Positions 17,222-25,887 of a stretch of 64,000 nt of DNA are shown here, one piece after another (position 1 is the first letter of the stretch; each line of letters starts with the position of its first letter). Source of the stretch: Jatrophihabitans telluris (lineage in GTDB: Bacteria > Actinomycetota > Actinomycetes > Mycobacteriales > Jatrophihabitantaceae). The notes beneath the pieces were generated by a model, which did not search any database, was not told where the DNA came from, and was given only the letters and a program-made list of their open reading frames with translations. Location: assembly GCF_023516435.1 (NCBI RefSeq), contig NZ_CP097332.1:2356001-2420000 (forward strand), in the 5' to 3' direction. Made by a program: the position numbers and the translations under genes.

Positions 17222-18280
17222 ATGCGCCCCTGGGCGGGCGAGCACGCACACCCGTCCCCGCCGCTTCGCTCGCTCGCCCCGGGTAGTGGTGTCGCCAACC
17301 TCGCGGGACTCTCACCGGCCGCATCCAGCCAGTTGACCGCCTCGCTGGACGACGCCCTTACGCGCTTCGCCGGTCCGCTGATCGAGCCCTGCGCGCGGAT
17401 CGTCCACTCGGCCGGGCGGCGCCTGCGGCCCTCGCTGGTCCTGAAATGCGGACAGGCCGGCCCCGGCACAGCCGGCGCCCCGATGCTTCTCGCCGCCGCG
17501 GTTGAGTTGTTGCACTGCGCGACTCTGGTTCATGACGACGTGATCGACGGTGCGACCACCCGCCGAGGGGTGGCGACCATCAACGCCCAGGAGGGGACGT
17601 CGACGGCGATTGTCTGCGGTGATGTCCTGATCGCCGCGGCGATGGGCCTGGCCGCGGACGTCTCGACCAGCGCCGCCGCGGTCATGGCCCAGACCCTGGC
17701 GGACCTGTGCGCCGGGCAGGCGCTGGAGGAGACGCTCCGCTTCGATGTCAGCGCCACCGAGCAGCAGGTTCGCCGGGTAGCCAGCGGAAAGACCGGTAGC
17801 CTGCTGCGCGCGGCTTGCCTGCTGGGCGCCGAGGTCGCTGGCCTCGAACCGGAAGTGACTCAAGTGCTGGGACGCTACGGCACAGCGTTCGGCGTGTGCC
17901 TGCAGATCGTCGACGACGTCCTGGATGTGGCTTCCACGCCGGCCTTGCTGGGCAAACCGGTCGGGGCCGATGTCAGCGGCGGTGTCATGACAGAGCTCGT
18001 GGTCAGGACGTTGCGCTCGCGTCCAGAGCTGGCCGGGTTACTCGGTTCGGTGGCGGGCAGCGCCGCCCACAGCCGAGCGCTGCATGTGTTGCGAACCAGC
18101 GGGGCGATCGGCGAGATGATCGAGGCCGCTCGCGAGCTGGCCGCCGACGCGGGGGCTGAGCTGGCCGACGCCGCGCCCGAGTACCCCTCCCTGGTGGCGG
18201 TAGCGAGCTGGGCCGGGCGCTACGTCGAGGCCCAGCTCGCGGAGAAGCTGGATCCGCCCCAGGTGGAGCGGACCGCGTGA
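17222..18280 (+). CDS. crtE: Geranylgeranyl-diphosphate synthase
   Basis: Chain-elongating prenyltransferase (352 aa) supplying GGPP to CrtB. The first Asp-rich motif is HDDVID (about residue 105) and the second QIVDDVLD (about 240). Between them lie the usual RRGV and GQALEE segments. Strictly, the first motif is DDxxD without the two-residue insertion, so product length could be C15-C25; carotenoid context makes C20 likely. ATG at 17222 (MRPWAGEH) was chosen; the frame is open to 16871 inside crtI. Four bases separate it from the acyltransferase gene. Confidence 0.92.
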   Translation: MRPWAGEHAHPSPPLRSLAPGSGVANLAGLSPAASSQLTASLDDALTRFAGPLIEPCARIVHSAGRRLRPSLVLKCGQAGPGTAGAPMLLAAAVELLHCATLVHDDVIDGATTRRGVATINAQEGTSTAIVCGDVLIAAAMGLAADVSTSAAAVMAQTLADLCAGQALEETLRFDVSATEQQVRRVASGKTGSLLRAACLLGAEVAGLEPEVTQVLGRYGTAFGVCLQIVDDVLDVASTPALLGKPVGADVSGGVMTELVVRTLRSRPELAGLLGSVAGSAAHSRALHVLRTSGAIGEMIEAARELAADAGAELADAAPEYPSLVAVASWAGRYVEAQLAEKLDPPQVERTA

Positions 18281-18284
18281 GGCC

Positions 18285-18923
18285 GTGACGAGCAGTCGCC
18301 GAGCCGCCGCGTTCGGGTTCTGCTTCGAGCAGTTGGTGCGCGGCGGACTGCGCGGGGTGTGGCTACGCAATACACCGCCGGCGGCCGCGTTCGTATGGGC
18401 GGCCAATCACCACAGTTGGTGGGACGGCTTTGTCGCCAATGCCGTCCTGCGTCACCACGGCCACGAACCGTGTCTGCTCATGGACGCCGACAACCTGCGG
18501 CGGTTCGGGTTCCTGACCGACCTCGGTGCGATTCCGGTCGATCAGCCCAGGAAGGCGTTGGCCGCGCTGGGTTCTGGCCGTCCGTTGATCATCTTCCCCG
18601 AGGCCGAGCTGCGCGCACCGGGTCCACTCGGACCGATAACGCCCGGCGCGCAGTGGCTGGCCCGAAAGGCTCAAGTGCCCATCGCGATCGCCGCCACAAG
18701 GGTTGTACTGCGTGGCCACCAGAAGCCCGAGGCCTACGTCGATGTCAGCGTCAGCCCCGACGGCGATGTCGCCGGAGAGCTGGCCGCTCGACTTCAGGTA
18801 CTGGACGGCGAGCTTGCAGACAGCGATCCCCGCGAGCCGCTGGCGGGGTTCGCCACCGTACTGACCGGACGACTCAGCTGGGACGAGCGAATCTCGCGGT
18901 GGACGGCGAGGACGCACGGGTGA
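18285..18923 (+). CDS. PlsC-like acyltransferase in carotenoid operon
   Basis: A 212-aa protein of the 1-acylglycerol-3-phosphate acyltransferase fold. The catalytic block is NHHSWWD (an H-x4-D motif, about residue 40), and FPEAEL (about residue 105) matches the phosphate-binding block; both are variants of the lipid-enzyme consensus. With 4-base gaps or overlaps on both sides it belongs to the carotenoid operon, so an acyl transfer onto a carotenoid or carotenoid glycoside is likelier than phospholipid synthesis. A working comparison is CrtO of staphyloxanthin synthesis, which acylates a sugar on a carotenoid. GTG start at 18285. Confidence 0.82.
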   Translation: MTSSRRAAAFGFCFEQLVRGGLRGVWLRNTPPAAAFVWAANHHSWWDGFVANAVLRHHGHEPCLLMDADNLRRFGFLTDLGAIPVDQPRKALAALGSGRPLIIFPEAELRAPGPLGPITPGAQWLARKAQVPIAIAATRVVLRGHQKPEAYVDVSVSPDGDVAGELAARLQVLDGELADSDPREPLAGFATVLTGRLSWDERISRWTARTHG

Positions 18924-20038
18924 GCATCCTGTTTCGCGCCGTGCTGGCCTTCCTCGCCCTCAAACTCGGCAACCTGGCCATCAACGTCGCCACCTTCCCC
19001 GTGCTGACCGGAGCGGGATCCGCCCGCCCTCGCCCGACGGTTTCCCTGCTGGTGCCGATGCGCGACGAAGCCGATCGGCTCGTCCATACGTTGCCGGCGA
19101 TCCTGGCCCAGGGCGTCGACGAGCTGATCCTGTTGGACGACTGCTCCACCGATGCCACCTACCAGCTGGCCGAAACGATGACCGCTGATCATCGGCAGGC
19201 GCGCGTCCTCGCCGGTGCGCCGACCCCGCCCGGATGGACCGGCAAAACGTGGGCCTGCCAGCAGCTGGGGGCGCAGGCGACGTCGGAGTCACTGGTCTTC
19301 TGTGACGCCGACGTCGTCCTCGCGCCCGGAGCCGTCCTGAGCGTTCTCGCCGAACAGCAGCGTCAGGGTGCCGACCTGCTGTCGGTGTTTCCCCAGCAAC
19401 AGACCGCAAGCATCGGCGAACACCTGCTCGTCCCGCTTGTCGACGACGTGCTGCTGTGCTTCCTGCCCTTCCCGTTGCTGCGTGCCGATGTTCCGTCCGC
19501 AGCGACGGCCAACGGGTCGCTGATGGTGTTCAACCGGCGCGCCTACGACGTCCTCGGCGGCTTCGAGGCCGTGCGCGGTGACGTGGTCGAAGACGTTGCC
19601 CTGGCGCGGCTGGCCCGTCGGCGTGGACTGCAACTCGGAGTGGTGCTGGGCGGCGCGATCGTCCGGACCCGCATGTATTACGGCTACCGGGCGTGCGTGA
19701 CGGGCTTCGCGCGAGGGCTGCTCGCCACAACCGGCGGGTCCCGCGCACGATTGGTGCTGGCCGCCGGCTGGCACCTGCTCGCCTACGCGGTGCCCCCGCT
19801 GCTGTCCTGGCGTCGTCCGCGGTGGGCCCTGGTCGTCGTCCTCGGGGTGGTGGAACGCCTGGTCGTGGAAGCCAAGACCGGACGGCGGCAATGGTGGCAA
19901 GCCGTGCTCCAGCCACTGAGTCCGCTCGCGGCGCTGCCACTGTTCGTCCAGGCCCTGCGGCGCACCCAGCATTGGAAGGGTCGGCCCTACACCTACGTTG
20001 CGGCGCCGAGCCGTCGCCTGACCGGCGTGCGTCCATGA
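18920..20038 (+). CDS. GT2-family membrane glycosyltransferase in carotenoid operon
   Basis: A 372-aa protein: one N-terminal membrane segment, a GT-A catalytic domain (about residues 35-250) and two or three C-terminal membrane segments. GT2 features are LLVPMRDEADRL, LLDDCSTDAT and the metal-binding DAD in VFCDADVVL (about residue 128), with a GGFEAVRGDVVEDVALA acceptor block. This plan resembles CrtQ (staphyloxanthin) and CruC-type carotenoid glycosyltransferases. It probably adds a sugar to a hydroxylated carotenoid. GTG at 18920 overlaps the acyltransferase stop; its own stop overlaps the P450 start. Confidence 0.88.
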   Translation: MSILFRAVLAFLALKLGNLAINVATFPVLTGAGSARPRPTVSLLVPMRDEADRLVHTLPAILAQGVDELILLDDCSTDATYQLAETMTADHRQARVLAGAPTPPGWTGKTWACQQLGAQATSESLVFCDADVVLAPGAVLSVLAEQQRQGADLLSVFPQQQTASIGEHLLVPLVDDVLLCFLPFPLLRADVPSAATANGSLMVFNRRAYDVLGGFEAVRGDVVEDVALARLARRRGLQLGVVLGGAIVRTRMYYGYRACVTGFARGLLATTGGSRARLVLAAGWHLLAYAVPPLLSWRRPRWALVVVLGVVERLVVEAKTGRRQWWQAVLQPLSPLAALPLFVQALRRTQHWKGRPYTYVAAPSRRLTGVRP

Positions 20039-21225
20039 GGGACTATCCGGCGCCACATGCTCAACGGCTTGTCGGTCACCTGGGCCGGTGGGGTACCGAT
20101 CCGCTGGGCCTGATCGAGGAGGGTTCACGCCTCGGGTCCGTTTTCTCGCTGCGGCTCTGGCGATCCGCGGTGGTCGGCTACTCCCCGGACTGGAACCGTC
20201 TCATCCTCGGTGACCTGTCGACGTTTCGCAGTCGGGGCAGCATGAGTGGACTTTCTCCCTATCTCGCAGGGGGCCTCGTCCGGACCGAGGCCCCCGAGCA
20301 CCGCCGTCGACGACAGGTGCTGAACCCGAGCTTTCATCGGACCGCACTGGCCGACCTCGAGCCCCGTATCCGGGCCATCACCCGGGACCGCCTGCCCCGC
20401 GGCGATTTCGATGCGACGGCCTGGTCGAGCGCGCTTGTTCGGGACGTGCTTTCGGCCCTGTTCTTCGACGACACGATCCCCGCCGCTCTGCTGCAGCGCT
20501 TCCTCGCACCCCTCGACCGCGCGCTGCCCGCACCGTTCCTGCGCCGACCATGGCTGTTTCGCCGGATGAACCGGGCGCTTGGCCATGCGCTGGCCCACGC
20601 CGGGCCGACAACCCTGGCCGGGGCGTTCAGTGCCCTGCCTGGCGGCATCGAAGAGGCGCGCGTCGCCCTGGCTGCGGCCTACGACACGACTGCTCACACC
20701 CTGGCCTGGCTGTTGTGGCACCTTGCCGAGCACCCCTCCTTCGCAACGCCGGACCGAGTGCCGCTGCTCGTCGAGGAAACCCTGCGGCTCTACCCAGCCG
20801 GCTGGATGGGCACCCGGATCACGGCAACACCGGTCACCTTCGACGATGTCGTGATCCCGTCCGGGACGCTGGTCATGTACAGCCCCTACCTGACCCATCG
20901 CGACCCCACGCTGTGGACCGATCCCACGGTCTTTCGGCCGGACCGGTTCAGCGATCCGGTGCCCGCCTGGGGCTTCATTCCCTTCGCGGCGGGCGAGCGG
21001 ACCTGTCTGGGCGCGCAACTGGCCCGGCTGATGCTACGAACCGTGGCGGCCGAGTTCGCCGACCTCAGCCTGACCCGGACCGGCCCCCACCCTGGTTTGC
21101 GGGCGGGCATCACGCTGACCGCGGCCGGCCCTCTCGCCCTGCGCTGCGACGGGAATCCGCTGGCCACAAAGGGCTTGCTGAACTCGCGCGCGCACGGCCC
21201 GATCGGATTTCCGGCGTCGTCATGA
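20035..21225 (+). CDS. Cytochrome P450, probable carotenoid hydroxylase
   Basis: A 396-aa P450. The heme loop FAAGERTCLG carries the axial Cys324; the ExxR motif is in EETLRLYPAGW; the I-helix has AAYDTTAHT, where the oxygen-binding Thr is kept but the usual AGxDTT Gly is Ala. Sandwiched between the glycosyltransferase and lycopene-cyclase genes with ATGA overlaps on both sides, it most likely oxidises the carotenoid ring. CYP175A1 of Thermus, a beta-carotene 3-hydroxylase, is a known precedent. No redox partner is encoded nearby. The hydroxyl would be the site for glycosylation. Confidence 0.9.
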   Translation: MRDYPAPHAQRLVGHLGRWGTDPLGLIEEGSRLGSVFSLRLWRSAVVGYSPDWNRLILGDLSTFRSRGSMSGLSPYLAGGLVRTEAPEHRRRRQVLNPSFHRTALADLEPRIRAITRDRLPRGDFDATAWSSALVRDVLSALFFDDTIPAALLQRFLAPLDRALPAPFLRRPWLFRRMNRALGHALAHAGPTTLAGAFSALPGGIEEARVALAAAYDTTAHTLAWLLWHLAEHPSFATPDRVPLLVEETLRLYPAGWMGTRITATPVTFDDVVIPSGTLVMYSPYLTHRDPTLWTDPTVFRPDRFSDPVPAWGFIPFAAGERTCLGAQLARLMLRTVAAEFADLSLTRTGPHPGLRAGITLTAAGPLALRCDGNPLATKGLLNSRAHGPIGFPASS

Positions 21226-21566
21226 GGAACCTGAGTTATCTTGCCGTCCTCTTCGGCTGCCTGGCGTGCGTCGCGCCGCTGGCGGTCTCGGTTCGGGGGC
21301 GGCTCGCCGGCTACCGCCGACGGCTCGGGCTGAGCGTCCTGGCTACGTTCGTCGTGTTCACGACGTGGGATCTGTATGCCATCCACGCCCATCACTGGAC
21401 CTACAGTCGGATCCGAACCACCCGGGTTCTCCTACCGGGAAAGCTGCCGATCGAAGAGGCCATGTTCTTCATCGTCATCCCGCTGTGCGTCATCCTCACG
21501 TTCGAAATGGTCAGTCTGGTCTCGCAGAACGCCCGCGCCCGGCACGATGATCGAGCGGCGCCGTGA
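21222..21566 (+). CDS. crtYc: Lycopene cyclase subunit, CrtYc type
   Basis: A 114-aa membrane protein with three hydrophobic segments. FTTWDLYAIHAHHWTYS and GKLPIEEAMFFIVIPLC are the hallmarks of the heterodimeric small lycopene cyclases of actinomycetes. It acts with the next gene product to close beta-ionone rings on lycopene. ATG overlaps the P450 stop (ATGA); its stop overlaps the crtYd start. Confidence 0.93.
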   Translation: MRNLSYLAVLFGCLACVAPLAVSVRGRLAGYRRRLGLSVLATFVVFTTWDLYAIHAHHWTYSRIRTTRVLLPGKLPIEEAMFFIVIPLCVILTFEMVSLVSQNARARHDDRAAP

Positions 21567-21922
21567 CCTACACCGTCCTGGCCGTCGCAGCCGTACTCAT
21601 CGCAGTCACACTGGACCTCGTCGTCCTCGGCACGAGGCTGCTTCGGACACGGGCGTTCTGGCTGAGCTACGCCATCATCCTGGCCTTCCAACTTCTGGTG
21701 AACGGTATCCTCACGGGCTACCACATCGTCACCTACAACCCCACGGCGATCATCGGGGTGCGAATCGCCTACGCGCCGATCGAGGACATCGCCTTTGGCT
21801 TCGCGATGACCGTGAACACCCTCATCGCGTGGATCAGGCTCCGGTCATCGCCGGACACGCTCGAGGCAGGCGGGGCGGACGGCCACCCGGCACCGGTTGA
21901 GGCGCGCAACGAGACCGCATGA
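21563..21922 (+). CDS. crtYd: Lycopene cyclase subunit, CrtYd type
   Basis: A 119-aa membrane protein, the partner of CrtYc. The pattern LDLVVLGTRLL, VNGILTGYHIVTYN, then RIAYAPIEDIAFGFAM matches CrtYd/CrtYf-type subunits; APIEDIAFG mirrors GKLPIEEAMFF in the sister subunit. GTG at 21563 overlaps the previous stop. No crtEb-like lycopene elongase is nearby, so ring closure to a C40 beta- or gamma-carotene is more likely than C50 products. Confidence 0.92.
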   Translation: MTYTVLAVAAVLIAVTLDLVVLGTRLLRTRAFWLSYAIILAFQLLVNGILTGYHIVTYNPTAIIGVRIAYAPIEDIAFGFAMTVNTLIAWIRLRSSPDTLEAGGADGHPAPVEARNETA

Positions 21923-22042
21923 GCCTGCTGAACAACGCTCGGTCGAGGCCGACCCGGCCGGTGACGCCGAGCCGACGACGGCCCTCGCCGACCTGCTCGA
22001 TGCCTGTCAGGGCTGGCTGCCTGTCCTTGGCCTGCGACCGGT

Positions 22043-23272
22043 TCACGCCGCCACCTCGGGAACGGGCGCTGACAAGGCCCGTTGACCCACCGTGGCGGTG
22101 AGAGCCGCGGCGGCGCCGGCCACCACGCTGGCCCACAGGGCCGTCCCGGCGCCGGCGTTATCGATGAGTGCACCGCCGAGAGGTGATCCGATGGCGACGC
22201 CGGCGAAGACGATGACCCCGAGCCAGGTGTATGCCTCGGTGACGGCGTGGGCGGGGGCGACCAGGGGAACGAGGACGTTGCCGGTAAGCAGCGTCGGAGC
22301 GTTGGCCAGCCCCGCAACCACAAGCGCCACGGTCGCCCACAGCAGCGAATGCGACGCGGCTAGTGCGACGAGCAGGCATCCCACGCCCATCGCGGTGGCC
22401 CCGATCTGAAACCGGCGCGCGGGTGGTCTGGCCCATCGAACCGCGCCGTAGGCCGTCCCGCAGATGAGGCTGCCGCTGGCCCACAGTGCAAGCATCGTGC
22501 CGGCCAGCCCAGGACGGGCATGCTCGCGGGCCAGGGCGACGATTCCCACCTCGACGAGCCCGAACAGGACCCCGATCGCGAAGAACACCCCGACGATCAC
22601 CAGCACGCCGCGATGCCGGATCGCTCGCGCGCGGCGCACCCCCGCGGCCGCTCGCTGGGGCCCTGGCTCCGTACCGGATTGGGCAAGGAAGATCCATCCC
22701 CCGACGAGTGCGAGCCCGAGCGCGGTGAGCAGGCCCGCGGCGGGGGCAACGACGGTGGCCAGGGTGGTGACCAGGACAGGGCCGATGATGAATACGGCTT
22801 CGTCGATCAGCGACTCGATCGACAGGCCGGCGGCCAGGTAGGAATCGCCGGCCAGCAGCGCGGTCCATCGTGCCCGAGCGCACGCCCCGAACTGTGGTAG
22901 CGAGACACCGACCAGGACGCCGGTCGCGAGCAGCAGCCACGGCGGCGCGTGCCGCTCGGCCGCGATGACCAGCAATCCCAGGCTGATCAGATGAGCCGCC
23001 AGCTGGGGTGCCAGCACCACGCGCTGTCCACGCCGGTCGATCAGCCGGCTGATCTGCGGCGAGAGGACGGCCTGCGCCAGTGAAACCGATCCGGCCAGCA
23101 GTCCTGCCAGCGTGTAGGAGCGCCCGAGGCCGGTAAGCAGCAGGACCGAGCCCAGCCCGACCATCGCCTGCGGCAGCCTGGCCAGGGCACCGGCGCCGCT
23201 GAACGCCGCCGTGCCGGGAAAGCTCAGCGCGTGCCGATAGCTCGCCAACCCGGTCGCGGGAACATCAGTCAC
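22043..23272 (-). CDS. MFS transporter
   Basis: A 409-aa protein with about 12 hydrophobic segments and a loop-2 motif SRLIDRRGQR typical of the major facilitator superfamily. The family is that of drug/sugar efflux-like 12-segment carriers; substrate unknown. It is convergent with the carotenoid operon (120 bp apart) and divergent from the light-sensor gene. GTG start at 23272. Nothing shows that it handles carotenoids. Confidence 0.85.
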   Translation of the reverse strand: MTDVPATGLASYRHALSFPGTAAFSGAGALARLPQAMVGLGSVLLLTGLGRSYTLAGLLAGSVSLAQAVLSPQISRLIDRRGQRVVLAPQLAAHLISLGLLVIAAERHAPPWLLLATGVLVGVSLPQFGACARARWTALLAGDSYLAAGLSIESLIDEAVFIIGPVLVTTLATVVAPAAGLLTALGLALVGGWIFLAQSGTEPGPQRAAAGVRRARAIRHRGVLVIVGVFFAIGVLFGLVEVGIVALAREHARPGLAGTMLALWASGSLICGTAYGAVRWARPPARRFQIGATAMGVGCLLVALAASHSLLWATVALVVAGLANAPTLLTGNVLVPLVAPAHAVTEAYTWLGVIVFAGVAIGSPLGGALIDNAGAGTALWASVVAGAAAALTATVGQRALSAPVPEVAA

Positions 23273-23471
23273 GTCACGGTTCTAGCAGGCGTTGCGCATC
23301 GCCGGTTCCCCGGATCGCACCGCGCGCCCGGAATATCCCTCGGATCGCCTTGACTTTGTCCGGAGCTGGCCGATGCTGGAGGGTGGTTGGACAGCAGCCT
23401 GCTCTTTCCTTGTCGGCAGCGGTCTCGACGACCTCGCCGGCCATCGAATCCGATGACGCGGGGTGCGGAAT

Positions 23472-25733
23472 ATGACCGGCATTGACGAAGTACTGCGTGA
23501 ACGCCTCGTGCGTACCGTGTTCCAGCCCATCGTCGACCTGGATTCGGGTGCGGTCGTGGCCTACGAGGCGTTGTCTCGCGGTCCTGCCGGGCCCCTGGAA
23601 CGCCCCGACATCCTCTTTGCCGCAGCAAGGGCTGCGGGATGTCTGACCGAGTTGGACGAGCTCTGCCGGCGAACCGCGCTGGAAAGCGCCATCTCGGCCG
23701 GGATCTTCGATCCGCTCACCGTTTTCATCAACGTCGAGCCCGAGGTGCTGGACTCGGCGAAGCTGGGTGAACTCGTGGACCTGGCCGAATGCGCGCCAGG
23801 GCAGCTTCAGGTCGTCCTGGAGATCACCGAACGGGCCATCGCGACCCGGCCGGCGGAGCTGCTGGCGACCGTGAACAGGTTGCGGGCAGCCGGCTGGCGG
23901 ATCGCGTTGGACGATGTCGGCGCGGAGGACATGTCGCTCGCGTTCATGCCGCTACTCCGACCGGACATCGTGAAACTTGACCTGAGCCTGGTGCAGAAGC
24001 GTCCCGGACCGGCCGTCGCCGAAATCATGAACGCCGTGAACGCCTACGCCGAGCGGACGGGTGCGGTGCTGCTGGCGGAGGGAATCGAGGACGAGGCTCA
24101 TCTTCGGATGGCCACCGCGCTGGGAGCTCGCCTGGGCCAGGGATGGATGTTCGGGCGGCCCGCCGAGGGCGCCGCACGATCGCTGCCCACGGCCGCGCTC
24201 GACCTGCCGCCCAGCCGGGAAACGGTCCTGTCGCAGTCGCCCTTCGCCTGCCTGCCCGCCGACGTGCCGCTGAGACGTTCGAAGAAGCCTCTGCTCATCG
24301 AGCTGAGCAAGTTCCTCGAGCGGGAGGCCATCAGATTCGGCAGCACCTGCGTGGTCGTAGCCGCGTTCCAGGAGGCCAAGCACTTCACCGCCGCAACCGC
24401 GGCGCGTTACCTGGATCTGGCCGATCAGGTCGGCTTCGTCGCCGCAATCGGACAGGACCTCGGTCCGGAGCCGATCCCCGGCGTACGCGGCGCCGACCTC
24501 GACGCCGATGACCCCGTCCGCGGCGAATGGAACATCGTGGTGCTGGCGCCGCACTTCGCCGCGGCCCTGCTGGCTCGTGATCTCGGCGATACCGGTCCCG
24601 ACAACGAGCGAACCTTCGAATTCGCGCTCACCTACGAACGCTCCATCGTTGCCGACGCGGCCCAGGTGCTGTTGTCCCGGGTCTTGCCGGTTGGGCCTGA
24701 TCGGGTGGCGACGTTTCCCGCGGCGGCACAGCTCAACACCGCCTCGCGCCCGTTCGCGGCAGCGGGCCGGCCCGGCGTCCATCCGGACGCCGAGCGGCTC
24801 GTGCTGGAGACCAGCGTCGACGCCACGCTGCGGCGGGCTCTGGCCGCCACGACGAACGGTGTCACCATCGCCGATGTCACCCGTCCCAATCACCCGCTCG
24901 TCTACGTCAACTCCGCCTTCGAGCGCTTGTCCGGACTGGCTGCCGACGAAGTCCTCGGCATCAATTGCCGAATCCTGCAGGGCGAGGACACCGACCCGGA
25001 CGCGATCCGCCGAATCCGCGAAGCGATCCTGGACGGGCGCGAGATTCGCGAGACGCTCATCAACTACCGCGGCCCGGAGCGGGTGCGCTGGTGGAACGAG
25101 GTCTATCTGGCGCCGGTCTTCGACGGCAGCGGTCGACTCGTTCAGTACATCGGCATCCAGAACGACGTGACGTCGAAGGTCGAAAGCGAGAATCTCCTTC
25201 AGATCGAACGCAAGCGGACGGCTCGATACCTCGCCGAGCTCGAATCGCTGGCGTTCAAGGACCCCCTCACCGGGGTCTGGAATCGTCGTCGCGCGGAGGA
25301 ACTCGTTGAGTCGGCAGTGTTGCAATCCAGCGTCGACGGCACCGGATTCGCCCTGCTGTATCTGGACATCGACGAGTTCAAGCAGATCAACGACGGGCAC
25401 GGCCACCTGGCCGGCGACGCTGTTCTGCACGCGACCGCCCAGCGACTGCAGCTGCGGTTGCGGCGCAGCGACGTGATCGCCCGCCTCGGCGGGGACGAGT
25501 TCCTGGTACTGCTACCTGGCCTGGGCGCACGCTCCGCGGCGGCCGAGGCCGGCCGGATCGTCGACTCACTCGCCGACACGCTGTCGAGCCCGGTGGCCCT
25601 GCCCCGTGGCGCGGTGACGCCCTCGGTCAGCATCGGGCTCGCGACCTACCCGGACAACGGTGCCGACTTCGACAGCCTCGTTCACGCGGCCGACCAGCAG
25701 ATGTATGCGGGTAAACAGGGCCGAACTCGCTAG
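23472..25733 (+). CDS. EAL-DICT-LOV-GGDEF protein, predicted blue-light-regulated c-di-GMP enzyme
   Basis: A 753-aa soluble protein. Residues 1-235 are an EAL phosphodiesterase with catalytic elements largely kept (YEALSRGP, FINVEPE, EITER, ALDDVGAED, VKLDLSLV, LAEGIED). Residues about 270-405 fit a DICT sensory domain. Residues about 455-570 are a PAS domain of LOV type: GINCRILQ has the flavin-adduct Cys499 and QYIGIQNDVT has the conserved Gln. Residues about 580-750 are GGDEF with an intact loop (ARLGGDEF) and an inhibitory RRSD site five residues before it. Both synthesis and breakdown look possible. The domain order is inverted from the usual GGDEF-EAL. GTG at 23463 is an alternative start. 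It lies beside the carotenoid genes, suggesting a shared light response. Confidence 0.88.
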   Translation: MTGIDEVLRERLVRTVFQPIVDLDSGAVVAYEALSRGPAGPLERPDILFAAARAAGCLTELDELCRRTALESAISAGIFDPLTVFINVEPEVLDSAKLGELVDLAECAPGQLQVVLEITERAIATRPAELLATVNRLRAAGWRIALDDVGAEDMSLAFMPLLRPDIVKLDLSLVQKRPGPAVAEIMNAVNAYAERTGAVLLAEGIEDEAHLRMATALGARLGQGWMFGRPAEGAARSLPTAALDLPPSRETVLSQSPFACLPADVPLRRSKKPLLIELSKFLEREAIRFGSTCVVVAAFQEAKHFTAATAARYLDLADQVGFVAAIGQDLGPEPIPGVRGADLDADDPVRGEWNIVVLAPHFAAALLARDLGDTGPDNERTFEFALTYERSIVADAAQVLLSRVLPVGPDRVATFPAAAQLNTASRPFAAAGRPGVHPDAERLVLETSVDATLRRALAATTNGVTIADVTRPNHPLVYVNSAFERLSGLAADEVLGINCRILQGEDTDPDAIRRIREAILDGREIRETLINYRGPERVRWWNEVYLAPVFDGSGRLVQYIGIQNDVTSKVESENLLQIERKRTARYLAELESLAFKDPLTGVWNRRRAEELVESAVLQSSVDGTGFALLYLDIDEFKQINDGHGHLAGDAVLHATAQRLQLRLRRSDVIARLGGDEFLVLLPGLGARSAAAEAGRIVDSLADTLSSPVALPRGAVTPSVSIGLATYPDNGADFDSLVHAADQQMYAGKQGRTR

Positions 25734-25738
25734 GGACC

Positions 25739-25762
25739 GCGAGCGGCCACAGTGCCGTTCGC
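25739..25762 (+). terminator. Hairpin after the LOV protein gene
   Basis: GCGAGCGGC (25739-25747) and GCCGTTCGC (25754-25762) form a 9-bp stem with one G-U pair and a 6-base loop, five bases past the stop codon. There is no T-tract. Confidence 0.55.
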
Positions 25763-25887
25763 GCCCGTCGGCCGACGCCGTACTCCTCAGGAGGTACGTG
25801 AGGTGTCATCCGCAGGCCGATGCCGGGCCGATGGTTCCCGGACAGAGTTGTCTCGTTCACATCACTGCTCGGACGGGACGGATCCTG

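Noticed and set aside
21919-22101. A 60-codon frame starting with ATGA at the crtYd stop
   Set aside because: The coupled start is tempting, but the peptide is Pro/Arg-rich without any family pattern and overlaps the end of the convergent MFS gene; no third cyclase or elongase subunit is recognisable.
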